Assembly (NCBI GenBank): GCA_037903475.1
Contig: JBAJFG010000240.1
Coordinates: 868,001-932,000, forward strand
Reading direction: 5' to 3'
Source: Ancylostoma caninum
Lineage: Eukaryota > Nematoda > Chromadorea > Rhabditida > Ancylostomatidae
Length of the DNA stretch: 64,000 nt
A program made the position numbers and the translations under genes. The notes beneath the pieces were generated by a model that was given only the letters and a program-made list of their open reading frames with translations, was not told the DNA's origin and made no database searches. Below are positions 11,742-23,372 of this stretch, piece after piece. Position 1 is the first letter of the stretch. The number at the start of each line of letters is the position of its first letter.

Positions 11742-13309
11742 GGATGTTATTGTTCAACTAAAATTTCGTGGATATCTGGTAACCGTGAGGACGATAGTCG
11801 TTGTTCATGCAGGGATAACTTCTCAGTGAGGAGGAAAGGTCATCCGGTCTTTCTTCATATCTTAAGGAACTTTTAGGTTTATGGCGAGATTTGGCAGTTA
11901 TCTGAAAGTTCTTAACCATTACCTGATTGAAATTTCATACCTTAGAGTTGTGCATATTTCCTGAAGTTCTTCATTTTTGCAAAACAAATCTGAATAACCC
12001 CACTCCACCTGACATAAGCACTCGAAATGTCCGTGATTTTTAGCGTGTTTGCTTTTTTGATCTCATGGTTCCCACAGGTTGCCGGACTCATCCCTAGGGA
12101 AGTGTGAGAAACACGTCAGCCAAATAAGTAGAGTCTATCTGCTGCTCATTCCTCAAACACCCAGCGGCGATAGGGGCTTAGCCCATCTTCAGCTCCTGCT
12201 GTCGGCGAATGAGACGCAACCGTCTACAGCAGTAGGTACCCCTACTAGTTTTACAATTACTTGTTCGCAAAACTCGTTCACTCTCAATGCGAGCTCGAAT
12301 AGTCTCATCAATGAACACATGGGAGGTGTAATTTTTGTGGCAACTCAAAAAAAATACTAAAAATTCGAGCGAGACCCACATGACGCTCTGAAAATGCGTA
12401 GTGAGCATGAAGTCCAGCCATAGGCAACTTAGTGTTGAATCGCTGGTGTACTTAGCGTCATCAAAAGCGTCCTGGAGCCTCCCTTATTTTGGGTGACTAC
12501 TGCTTCAATCGAGATTTTATCCGTAACATAGGGTCCCTCGAGAAAAACGAGTTTGAATTGGCACCAATCTTATCGAGGTCATACGCCAGTAGTGACCCAA
12601 GGAAGTGCAGACTCTATTGTTCGTAGTTCGTTGTAAAGTTTATAGAGACTAACTGTAGCTCTTTCACCTTCAAATTTACATGTGGTAATTAAAATAAGCA
12701 TGCGTTTGTAGCTATAATACAAAACAATCCCAAGTACAAAAGGAAATGGCCAAATACTTTGAAGTGTTAAGCACGCTGTCAGAGCATGTAAAAGTTAAAC
12801 AAGGAAGACCTGAGGGTGGTTGGCTTTAATCCCTTATATCCGAGTGCAGTGGTCGCAGGACGTTCATAAGGCTAGAGGTACGTAAACTCAGGAACAAAAA
12901 CGTTATCATCCGCTACCTCTCAACACATCCGAAACTGGAAGATCGATGCTGGGGGACATGTTCAGGACCGCACCTGATGCTTGTGCCGGAGCTGAAGAGA
13001 GGAGAAGATTGCTCGAGCTGGCAAAAAGAGTAGCTATCTCTAATGAATACAGTAGTGCACGTTCCCGCTGGAACCACCAAAAACTACAATCCCAAGCAGT
13101 CAACCAACCTACTACAGATAAAACACTATTTTACTCACTTCAGATGAGGTATGCACTGCAATAAGGGTGTGTTAGAGGAATGCATATCTGTGTACAACCT
13201 CAAACGAGCACCAGCCCCGAATAGAGCTTACGACATGGTGATGGACTGTTATATCTTTTTCGGTTTTCTGTGCTATTACGAGAGATGTAAAGAATATAGC
13301 ATACTATAT
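11742..13309. other. Intergenic; no supported gene
   Basis: No exon with both splice signals and a recognisable protein was found. A plus-strand open stretch at about 12,946-13,150 is charged and helix-like (AEERRRLLELAKR), but I see no splice partners and do not recognise it. It could be a fragment of an unlisted gene. Confidence 0.4.
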
Positions 13310-13905
13310 GTATTTGCAAAACGGGGTCACAGGGCAGGATTCGATCCCCTGACCACCACAATGTCGATCATCGCTCAACCCACTGAGCTATGCGCGCACG
13401 CGATGCGACATACAAATGGTGTCCACTATTACTTACACTTACACTATTATCGTAGTTTATCTTCGAAATTTATGCAAAACGTTGCCGGATGCCTTCCTGG
13501 ACTACCCGAAGGAGATCACGGGGGACGTTCCAAGCAGTGAACCCCAAACACTGCGATACTTAACTCTGGATCTCCAACGGAGTGGAACCAGCGATAGGGA
13601 CAGATTGCAATCTGCCACTCAAACCACTGAGCCATCCGGGCTACTTTTTATGTTGGAGTTTGTTAGATAACTGCAGCAGTCGTAGGCAGCATACTATATG
13701 TATTTGCAAAACGGGGGCACAGGGCAGGATTCGATCCCCTGACCACCACAACGTCGATCATTCGCTCAACCCACTGAGCTATGCGCGCACGCGATGCAAT
13801 ATACAAATAGGGTCCACTATTACTTACACTTACACTTATCGTAGTTTATCTTAGAAATTTAGGTGAAAAGGGAGTTGGGTGGGGCCACTCCTGTGAAGCC
13901 TAAGC
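13310..13905 (-). repeat. Truncated tRNA-derived composite repeat (SINE-like)
   Basis: Contains three tRNA-like units in minus orientation: type A at 13,324-13,398 and 13,713-13,790, and type B at 13,579-13,645. On the minus strand type A has a box A-like TAGCTCAGTGGG and a box B-like GGATCGAATCC. Type B has TGGCTCAGTGGT and GGTTCCACTCC. These are RNA polymerase III internal promoter motifs. The linker contains repeated TTACACTTACACT. The right end matches the body of the larger copies at 23,373 and 60,640 but lacks their GC-rich head. Confidence 0.75.
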
Positions 13906-14913
13906 TGTTCTGGTTCAAAAAAGCAAATAAACTTAAAGTCTAGACCGCAAAATGCGGTGCCATTTGTGCATATCCTCAAACCACAGCAGCACCCAGTGAG
14001 GGAGCAGTTCTGTTTCTGCACGCTATGTACGTAGTAGCATCATAGATCTGACAACTTACACGTATGAACATAAAGGGGCCCAAATGGGACAAATCGTGGA
14101 CTACGCATCTGATACCAATCACAACTCCAATAGCTTTCTCGCTAAATTTTTTTTCTAGGTAAGGAGAAATAAAACTGCCTAAGAGTATCACTTCCAAGAT
14201 TTTTCTTTGTCCCAAAAACGTGTCAAATAAAATTATGAGCACAAGCGTGTTACAGTATATATAATGTCTCCTTTACACTTGAAGTTTTTCATTGGACGCC
14301 TGCCCTATTCGCTTTCTCCACATTTTACTAGAGCTACCAGTTTTTTCATTTCCTGTAGTGCATTGATTCTTCTCTGACCCTAATTAACTCTTTTTGAAGC
14401 TGCTTCTGCTTGAGCCACAATGTACTACAGGATTTTATACACAAAAGCATCGATTTACACCGAATAACACTTGCTGACAGATGACATGAGAATTATCTGA
14501 CAGCAAAATCACTCTCAACAAGTCTTAAAAGCAATACCCGACACAGTATAAGTCACCATCCCACGTAAAGTCTCGTCTTCCAGAAGGTACATTCCGGATA
14601 ATCACACATGACCAATTTTGGCTCTCGCGTTTACTCTGAGTCTCAACCAAACCCAATCTAAACTATCTCACTATTGTAAGTTCAAATTGAGTTTTGTACC
14701 TAACTCAAGTCTAGAAAGGTTACCATGGATAGGGATGGAGAATTTGTCGGAATATATCTAGAGGGCTAAATTTGGCCATAGTGGATGAACCAGAATCCAG
14801 CCTCAGGACAAATCACCCTGCATTCAATTTGATTTTCTTGAAAAATGAAACTTTTAAAGCCTTGTGTTACAGTTGTAATTGCTGCATTTAGCTCAGCGAG
14901 ATTCTTCAGGTTA
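13906..14913. other. Intergenic between repeat cassette and OSTalpha-like gene
   Basis: Contains the 3' flank of the minus-strand OSTalpha-like gene. No other exon or clear repeat is seen. Confidence 0.4.
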
Positions 14914-17900
14914 TCACAGATCGGCAAGAGGCAACGGGTTCCCGACTTTGGCTGTGTTGCTGGCATCGGTGAAGAACTCGCTCTTGCCGGGTCGAATGTT
15001 CCGGAACATGACAAAGCACACCAACGCCACCTCGAACGTCATCGCCACGTTGTGCCAAACTAAATGAAGTATATTTCGGCGATGCAGTAGCTTTTAGGGG
15101 AATTTATACTGGATGCGTGCGAATGACGCGCGTGCGTCTACATAATGAAGAATAGGGCACAGTCGCATCGCAGTCGCAGCTCAGACGCACTCGTCTACGG
15201 CCTCGCGACATCCGCGCGTTCTGTTCGTTGAGCATGTAAGTGCCTTGTTAACCGGTCTTCGTGAAAAAAAAAACCCTCGCAAATGGATGCGTGCGACTGA
15301 TGCGCGACTGACGCACGCATCTAGTATAAATTACCCTTTTGTGTGTAGAAAGGAAACCAACACCGTGCAACCATCGCCGGCGTTGCCATCGAGAGTCCTC
15401 CCATCCCCCCGTTCTTTGCTATCAAGTCCAGGATGAATTTTTGGAAGGTGTAGAGCATTTGAGTGGTGTCGACACAGCGGAATATCACGTACATGTTGAA
15501 CGGTGTGAGTACTTCCTGAATTTTTACTCAAACTCTGAATAGTCAAGAGAAGGGCACCATTGAATAATTAATTAATCACTTGCCTTTGTGGCTGTTACAA
15601 ACACGTGACAAACAAACACGGCGATCAGCGTGGAAGCCACTCCCAAGCCATTGAGGACTTGAAGAATTCTGGAAGCGAAATGGTACAACTAAGTAATAGC
15701 CTTTTTTACTAAATAAGGAGACGAATACGGACTGTTTCCATCAACACGAAAGTTTGGCGCAAACAATGGTTTAAGCGCTATAAACCTTCACGGACGTTGC
15801 TATGTAGGTCAAGATTTTATTTAAATGTTACCGGTTACAAAACCTGACACATAAGAACAATTAATTTTGGTTGAAAAAGTGTTGTTTGTGCTTCTGTCCG
15901 TGTGTCCTATCAAAGTGTTTTTAGTTTTTTTTTTGAATCAGTTTTGCTTGATTGATTTCGTTTCCCATGGAATTACTTTTTTTGTATAAGGAACACCAAG
16001 AGTGCATCTATAAGTAAATAAATGAATAATTGAGAAACAACGCCCATATTTAGTATAGTAACAAAGTAAATCGTTTTAAGATGAAAAGTTCAGTTCGGTG
16101 AGCAGGCGGTATTATCTTTATTACTAATAGTGAGCATAGTGGGTCCGAATCACCCTGAGCTCAAAATTACATTGATAGGTGGTCTCGTAGACCCTGATTA
16201 ACTAGTTGATATAGACAATACATGCACAGTTTGGTTATACGCCAATCGCGTTTTGTTTTACACGTTTTTTTTTTGTTTCAAATACGGTAAGACCATCTGC
16301 TAACTGGACTGGAGTTTTCATTTTGTCTACGCACGCAGGGATTGATTTCGCATCGGATTTCCTTGAAATTTATGGGTTTAATATTCCTCGCATTTCGGAT
16401 TTTAAGGTATGAATGAACACGCTAGTACGGGAAGGGATGTATTTATTTATTTATTTATTTTTGCTACACTGTGCCAAGGGCACAATGCTACTCTTCAGAA
16501 TGAGGGTAACAAGGAAAGTGATGAATGTGAAGAAGTGTTTTGGAAGTTCAGTGCAATTTTTATTATTTTCATCCATTTCTGGTATTTTCCGCTGGGAACA
16601 TTTAAAACTAACTCTCCGGGTTGAATTACTATTCGTGAATGGCTAGAGCACACGTCCAATATATTTAATTGAACAGGGCAGATACATACAGGTGCGGTTT
16701 GCTGCCCGTTCTCTTCCCGGAAATAGCGTACATATCTGCTGACATATGTATCCGCTCGTTTCCCAGCAGGATATCATTATCCATAGGTTTCCTGCTGAGA
16801 AGGATCACAAGGAGTAAATATTGCGGCTCTATGGCTATTTTTGTATGCAACAAGCGGAGACATGCTATTAATTATTCGACTCTGAATGGCTCATTCTTCA
16901 GAAAAATGAAAGGGAGACGGTGAGAAAACTTACCGTCGCTATTCCAAGCGCATAAGGACAACTGTACTCATCGCACTCTACGAATTTTCGATCCATCTCT
17001 TATTACGTAGCTGTCTGCATCCAATGAAAGCAAGTGCGTTATGGGTTGGATTGAGGGAGCTAACCAGTGGAAATTAACATTTTTGCGAATGTGACTATTT
17101 CTGCTACGTTGCTAACTGTGGTTTGTAACAATATTGCACATTAGTAGTGAGCAGTGGTAAGCATAAGCTTCGAATCTCATTGTATTTTTTTTGAGGGTTC
17201 CCTATAGGCACATTGTAAAGGTTAGAAAAAGAAGATAGACAAGAGAGTTAACGAATACGCACGCTGATTGGTCGGATATGCCTTCCACTCCAAGAATGAC
17301 GATCGCTACTTGAAGGACAACCCTGACGATCGGTGATTGCCTAACAAAGTACGTCAGTCGTCGGACTTTTTTCCTGTAATTCAATCAGTCATGTGTGTAA
17401 TATTATGCAGTAATGAAATACTTTATGATCCATTAAGGCATATTTGCTCTACTTACTACTTACTCAAGTTAATCGAGGCATTATAAGAGGCTCCCACTTT
17501 TTTGCAAAGGGGCAAAACACGAAAATGCTAATGAGTACCTAGAAGCTGTGTACATACGTACTACATACGTAGTGATTTTGTTCTCAACTATTCCACTATT
17601 CTCTTTTTCATTTGAACTTACAAGTCGTTTTAAACTGAAAGTTTAAATGGACAACGTTGATGCTCGGTTGCTGGCGCTACAAAAAACCGCGGCGTTTCTT
17701 CAAGAAATTTTGACCAAGTGAAGGCGATGTCTAGTAAGGAATTCAGTCAAAGGCTGCGTTTATACTCCTCGAGGAGCATTGCACTTAGCATCTTCAAATA
17801 TTGGCGACTTCATTTTTGATGCGTATTGATTGTGGGCGGATCGCGACGATCAGTCGCCAATTTCGACCGCCCACAATCGATATGTATTAAAAAACGAAGT

Positions 17901-19921
17901 CGCCGCGGGGACGGCGATGCGAGGTGCTATACTCCTCGAGGAGTATGCCTGCAGCCAAAAAGACTCGTCTAATAAAATTACACTTTTCCTTTCATTGAGT
18001 GTTGCAAATATTTAGTAACTTTGCACATATTTGATAAGTTTTCTAGTATTATTACCTTCTTCTCTTCTTTGCCTTTTGGGTTGGTTTTTGCACCTTGAAT
18101 GCATTAATAACTGATCAAATGAAGGAAAAAAATAGTTAAAATACCAACTGCACGGCAACAGGTGCAGCTTTTCTTAAAGCATTATTGAAGAAACTTTTAA
18201 AAAATTTCATCTTTTCTATGTAGGTTGGGTTTTTTGGGTTTCTGTGCATCTGCATCATATGCAGTGAAATAGGGAGGAGAAGAATTTTGTAGAGAAGCAA
18301 AGAAATGAATATTCTAAAAGAGCATGAGAGAGCAAAAGAAACAAATACTTCATAAACCATCAAAAAATTCAAAAATTGATTAGTCACTCAAAACTCGAAC
18401 TAAAATTACAGCAAGAGAAGCTTTCCGAGCAGACGCTTGTGAAAAATTCATCCCAAAACCCACGGTGTAGGCGACATTCCTGGTAAACAGTGGCAGCAGC
18501 AGCAGTATGGCCTGACGTCGAAATGGAGCACCTGGAAATGTACTCTGATAAGATGATGACGTAAGTTAGGTAATGATCACTTTTTCCCAGTTGCAACACC
18601 TTGTTATGTTCCAGCAGCCATTTGGCCATTCCATTTCTTGTTCCAAATAGCCGGATGATAATGAGTACAGTAATATGCAGGCATAGCATGAGGAATCTGA
18701 AACGGATAGGTATAGTATACGTTGTAAAGGCTTGCAATTTGTTCAGATAGAAAACTAATGCTTATAGCTCAAATCTAGCTCTGAAAAATGATATACATAT
18801 TTCCTCAAAAAAAAAACGTCTAAAAACCCCTCTTTGAGCCTTATTTTCTGGAGAATTTGAAGCGTCGTTGCTATAGCTACCACAAGGAGTTGCGGAGTTG
18901 CGGCCGTGGCACGGTGATATTGATAGGTGAGTCCTAAAGTGCTGGGCAAGCAGCTCCTTGTGGTAGTTGTCGCAACGGGCTCCTCGAATCCTCCAGGAAG
19001 AGGGGGTTCAGAAAGAGGTTCTTTGGCAGTTTTGTGAAGAAATGTCTATACCAGTAGGAACAGCGTTGCCTGGCGATTCTTATGATGTTGAAGTTTCAAA
19101 ATTGCTTCTGAGGTGAGGCACATGCTCCAAATTAACTATCGAGGCTGACAAATAATATTTGCATGAAAAACGCATTAAATTAATACAGAGAATGTCAATC
19201 ACGATCGCATCTTCCGCGGACTGGCGCGCCGCACCTCTTAGGCGGTGCGGCTGGACGCTGTGCCTGCCGGGTGTTGCCTCGCTTGCGCTGCGTGGATGGC
19301 GCAGTACACCAGGCCGCTGCGAGGTGCAATCGTGATTGACTCTCCCTGTAAATAAGTATATAGAAAGTGAATAAAAACTGTCGTTGTCAGTTAAAAAAAG
19401 CCTAATTTTACTATTTATAGTTACCTATCCGAGCGAAGTTACCGTGACCCCTACCCGATTTTGTTCCCAGTGCAAAATAAATAAAGTTTCAATTCACTCA
19501 CACTAGTCCAATAGCGTATGTTACCGGCGCAGCTCGAGGTATGATGTTGCCGATGAGACACACGCTGGAAACGATCTAAATGTGAGACTTGTACAGGAAA
19601 TTACCCATATTTGGAGTAAGCTGAGGATGTTCATATTCTCAACCAGTAAAACTCACGAATGGTACAAGGACAATGAAGTACAAGTCAGCCTGTACATACT
19701 CGTTGGGAACGAAGTAATGAATCCTCCACACCAAGATCGCCGTGGCAACGGTGATAGCGACGAAAACACAGGCACACACCCCTATGAAGACTATGTAGAC
19801 CACAGGCAGTTCTGGAATTTTCGTGGATTATCGTCTAGTTTTGGGTAGATGCTCATGGTTCCCGCTCACCTTGAAACCATTCGGCGATGTACGGTGGGAC
19901 AGTGCCATTCATGTTGTTCAT
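14914..19921 (-). CDS. Organic solute transporter alpha (OSTalpha)-like membrane protein
   Basis: Nine exons on the minus strand: 19921-19870, 19811-19657, 19575-19502, 18696-18600, 18531-18464, 17373-17263, 15668-15584, 15515-15335, 15059-14914. All phases agree and give 322 residues, close to the family's usual ~340. The order is: a short N-terminus (starts MNNMNGT, with a glycosylation site); TM1 (VVYIVFIGVCACVF); a second hydrophobic segment with NIIPRAAP; a TM leading into RLFGTRNGM; the family's Cys cluster PYCCCCHCLP; the basic KKVRRL then SPIVRVVLQ; two more hydrophobic segments; PFNMYVIFRCVD; and a short acidic/polar tail. The IPRA, Cys-cluster and F-G-R features are typical of Solute_trans_a proteins (OSTalpha/TMEM184), which move bile-acid or steroid-like solutes at membranes. 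Substrate and paralogue are not determined. The intron after 15584 appears to be GC-AG. Confidence 0.78.
15101..15332. repeat. Foldback MITE (AATTTATACTGGATGCGTGCG family)
   Basis: A 232-base element with inverted ends AATTTATACT / AGTATAAATT and inner inverted copies of GGATGCGTGCG-type sequence. It sits in the last intron of the OSTalpha-like gene, with its right edge two bases inside the intron from the splice donor. Related copies lie at 21,841-22,085 and 23,161-23,376. Confidence 0.8.
16438..16461. repeat. (TTTA)n tract
   Basis: TTTA tetranucleotide run in an intron of the OSTalpha-like gene. It is followed by CACTGTGCCAAGGGCACAATGC, an imperfect palindrome around GCACAATGC. Confidence 0.6.
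17760..17948. repeat. Long foldback element with CTCCTCGAGGAG palindromic ends
   Basis: Each end holds the perfect palindrome TACTCCTCGAGGAG. The two halves are inverted copies through GCGACTTC and ATTGATTGTGGGCGG, so about 189 bases can fold on themselves. It lies in an intron of the OSTalpha-like gene. A related end (GGTGCTATACTTCTCGAGAAG) occurs at about 25,160-25,187. Confidence 0.75.
19186..19348. repeat. TA-flanked GC-rich MITE in an OSTalpha-like gene intron
   Basis: A 163-base element with inverted ends CAGRGAGARTGTCAATCACG, flanked by TA on each side. Its GC-rich interior contrasts with the surroundings. A degenerate relative with CTTCCGCG, GTGCGGC, CCAGGC and AAAAGTGATTGACT lies at about 48,990-49,090. 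Confidence 0.75.
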
Positions 19922-21840
19922 GGACGGACGAGAACTTAAAATTCAGCGACATTAACTCCAGCTGCTGCATCTCATTACATTGCTATTAACGGCCGATCAT
20001 AAAATGTTTCAAAAACATTCCTGGGATTGTAATCTCAGCGACTATGTTCATTTCAGAGTTATATTGAGCAATTGTGGACCAGGAAAAATTCGCCTTGTTC
20101 ACTTGAGCACAAGGAAGTAAGACGGTAGAGGCGGAAACAGCTCTCACATGGAGTTATAATGAGCTACCTACATACAGTAATACAAAGGTATAAGTATCAC
20201 TTTGTGGTTTGAATTACGAGAGATGCTACAAACACGTAACTGTTTATACATTTTACTATGATTATGTATCTGAAATATTGTTGAAAATATAATTTTCATG
20301 GAAGGAGTTTCCAGAGATCATTCATTTGGCGAGTCATACGCACATGCGTGCACTTTGTTATAGTGAGTCCACTCCTTTTGGGTTCTAAAAAGGTCTCCGC
20401 AGAAAAAAAACGGATGGTAGAAGCTTTAAAAACGATGCTCTCACAACGTCAACTTCAAATTCAAAAAATCGGGAACAAAAATCGGAACTCTATTCAAAAC
20501 AACGGTTCAGGAAAGCAAAGGTTTAAGGTTTTAGGTTCCATATTTTATTTATTTGACTCACTCAGTGGTGTGCCAACAAATCAAACCAAGGTACCACACA
20601 AATTTCACTAGCAACCCCTAAAGATGATGATGTGTGGTCACAATACTGGATGCAATAACATCGTTCTCCGACCACGGCAAGGAGTTCGGGGTAAGGCAGT
20701 TTCTCTGATTCACAAAGGGTAATTGGTGCAGCATTTTTGGCCTTAGAAATCCGAAAAAATTTGACAACGAGTTAGTGACTAAAAGGAAAGCAGAGTGCAA
20801 CAAAGGTAATTGACCTCTTGGAGAAAAAGTAAAAAATTTGGCAAAATTGGGGCAAAAAGGAACCACAGATGAGAAGATTATTAATGATTTAATAGGCTAC
20901 ATAAGGATGTTTCGAAAAGGACAATGACAAATAAACAAATAAGAAGATGAGTAACGTGGTTGAGAAGGATAGTACAAGTAGTACTATCAGTATTATACAA
21001 GCAATACATTCAAATTAGTGATAAGTGACTTTAGAAATATTTGAGGGACTCAACGCTTGAAAGAAAAGAACAATAGCTAAATGTTTGGACAGATCTACCC
21101 CCGAAATATGAGTTTTTACCCGTCGAGGCGAACGTCTGGTACCGCAACTGATCCTATCAAATCGATAGGTTCAATATTTGCGAACAATGGCGAAGCTGAG
21201 GTTTGCACAGGTCTCTCACCTCGGAGGTACACCAACCGTACTGCTCGTAACTCATGGTCTTTGATAGGTCTCAGCGGAAGTTTCAACGACAACATCATAG
21301 CCAGGTTAGCAGTGCAAAACAATGGATGTTGTGCAATCGGAAAATGACAGGCTAACATTGCGTTGACTAAAAAATCTCCTTATCAAGTAATGACTTCAAC
21401 TTTCAATTATCAGTTCGACCTATCTCGAGTTGTTTATTTGAACTGGGCATTTCCAGTCATATATTGATGAAAAAATTGTTGCGTTGTTATACAAAAAGCA
21501 TTGATTCATAACCAGTGAATTTTTGCGGGAAACGTCATCTCTCGGCTTCCTGGTTTTTCAGCTACTTATGTCATTCTTATAAGATTCTCAAGAGCAATAT
21601 TCTCTGGCTTTCGTACGGATTTTTCTGAACAGTTCATGCTTCCAGTTACGCGCTTCTTGAGCCGTCATAAATAGTTTACATTCTTAAGTAGGCATTTTTC
21701 CAACTTTTTCCAAATATTGAAGTGTTCCGAGTAGTAACTGACCTGTTTCTTTTGGTGCTTTGAAGAAATCCATGTTCCACATGAGCCTGAACACGAATAA
21801 TTTGATTGTGAACTCAGTCAGATCTTGTCAAGCCTAGGGA
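19922..21840. other. Intergenic upstream of OSTalpha-like gene
   Basis: No supported exon. Open frames at 21,081-21,347 (plus) and 21,116-21,358 (minus) overlap each other and are unrecognised. The promoter of the minus-strand OSTalpha-like gene should be in the left part. Confidence 0.4.
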
Positions 21841-22085
21841 ATTCATACAATATGCGTGCGTCAGTCGTGCGTCAAGCGAACGCATACATTTGCGCAGATT
21901 TTTTCTATGAAGACCGGTCAGTGCGACAAGTAAACAATGAATGAGAATTTCACGGGCTAGCCGCAATCAAGCATAAGGCCGCTAACGCGTGCGTCAGCCT
22001 TGCGTCTGAGCTGCGCTATATGCGCGTCGAAGCCTATCCTTCAACGTAATATCGAACGCGTGACGAGCGCACGCATCTATAAGAA
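21841..22085. repeat. Diverged copy of the GCGTGCGTCAGTCG MITE family
   Basis: Left part ATGCGTGCGTCAGTCGTGCG and right part GACGAGCGCACGCATCTATA are inverted relatives of the element at 15,101-15,332. Ends are less conserved. Confidence 0.6.
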
Positions 22086-23160
22086 ATGCCACCCAACCAT
22101 ACCCAGTATTCTCAGGACCAAGTGAAGCACGACGTAGCGATCGTTTTGTTCAAATTGCGAAAATTAGATGTTGAATAAGTCTATTATTCGGATGTTTGAG
22201 GAAGGGAGGGAGCATTACATTCCTCTAGGAACGATAATGAAGCGTTTGAGTCTTTCCCTTTTTTTGAACATTTAAATTCTTCGCGTCTAGTCCTGCATTA
22301 ATAATAACCTGAATTGAGTTGTTCGTTTTTTATCCAGTCCTAGGTACAATACTGGACTCATCATTGCAAAAGTTGATCCGGATCCCGAACACTTCTGCAA
22401 TATCACTGGAATCAGCTGTCCGCTGAGAAGCTGCCGAAAAAGCAGCCAAGCATCGTTCATATACGGCACCTACGTACCACAAAAAAACTGGCATAAGCGA
22501 AAATCCCGGATTATTTATTGCAACATAACGTGATTCTGCTTTATTTACGTTACTTCGAACATTAAGAATGATGAACGAAGATAAGGACAACAAACAATCC
22601 ATTGCTATAGGCCGAACAATGCTACGGGTGAGGTTTATTTATCTACACGTTCCGTCAACATCCGGTGACGTCTACTCGAGTCAGTTCCCAAGGTGACGAT
22701 GCTAGCGCAGTGTGCTTGAAATATTCTTTAGATCCGAAATACTGGAACATGCCGCAATGAGAATCCTGTGGAAACGACTGAAATATGCGCTGAAAAGAAA
22801 TAAAAACTGCAAGAAGGTCACTCATACTTATTCTTTAAATTCTAAACTAATCTATGGCAAGCATGAGCTAGCTTTTGGTGCAGTAATCTTAACCTCTGTT
22901 TCGACTGATTCTTAGTTCTTAGACATGAAAGGAATTAGTTCCATGGATGATCTTCTCTTTTTCTACTGCTGAACATAAAATTTACAGCATCTCGCTCGCT
23001 CGAACATGGTGATGCCGGAACTTCTGGAGTAGGTTGTTTTTATAGAGATAACTTTCAGAACTGAACGGAAAATCTGACATGAAATAGAGAACGATACGAC
23101 AGTTTTACCCAAATTCTGTGTACTCGTGGTGATTATGATTCATATCTGCACCATTAGGGC
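22086..23160. other. Intergenic; no supported gene
   Basis: Weak minus-strand open frame at 22,330-22,602 only (see rejected). Could contain the missing 5' exon of the kinase; none was identified. Confidence 0.35.
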
Positions 23161-23372
23161 AATTTATGCTGGATGCATGCGATTGACGCGCGTGCTTGTA
23201 TATGATGAAGAATAGGGCACAGTCGCATCGCAGTCGCAGCTCAGACGCACGCGTCTACGGCCTCGCGGCGGCCGTTCTTTTCATTAAGGATGTACTTGCC
23301 GCGATGACCGGTCTTCATGGAAAATCCCTTACAAATGTATGCGTGCGACTGATGCGCGACTGACGCACGTAG
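23161..23372. repeat. MITE copy (AATTTATGCTGGATGCATGCG), 3' end cut by composite repeat
   Basis: Same family as 15,101-15,332, sharing GAAGAATAGGGCACAGTCGC and GCAGCTCAGACGCACGCGTC. Its right terminal repeat stops at about 23,372, where the GC-rich head of the composite tRNA-derived element begins. One element therefore probably landed in, or was truncated by, the other. Confidence 0.7.

Noticed and set aside
18384..18510. Alternative reading of the minus-strand segment as Ala/Ser-rich protein (TAAAATVYQECR)
   Set aside because: The frame giving PYCCCCHCLP keeps phase with both neighbouring exons and fits the OSTalpha Cys cluster.
22330..22602. Minus-strand frame with LMPVFLWYVGAVYERCLA as a chemoreceptor exon
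   Set aside because: It resembles a worm serpentine receptor TM2-TM3 only loosely. No other receptor segment or splice pattern is nearby.
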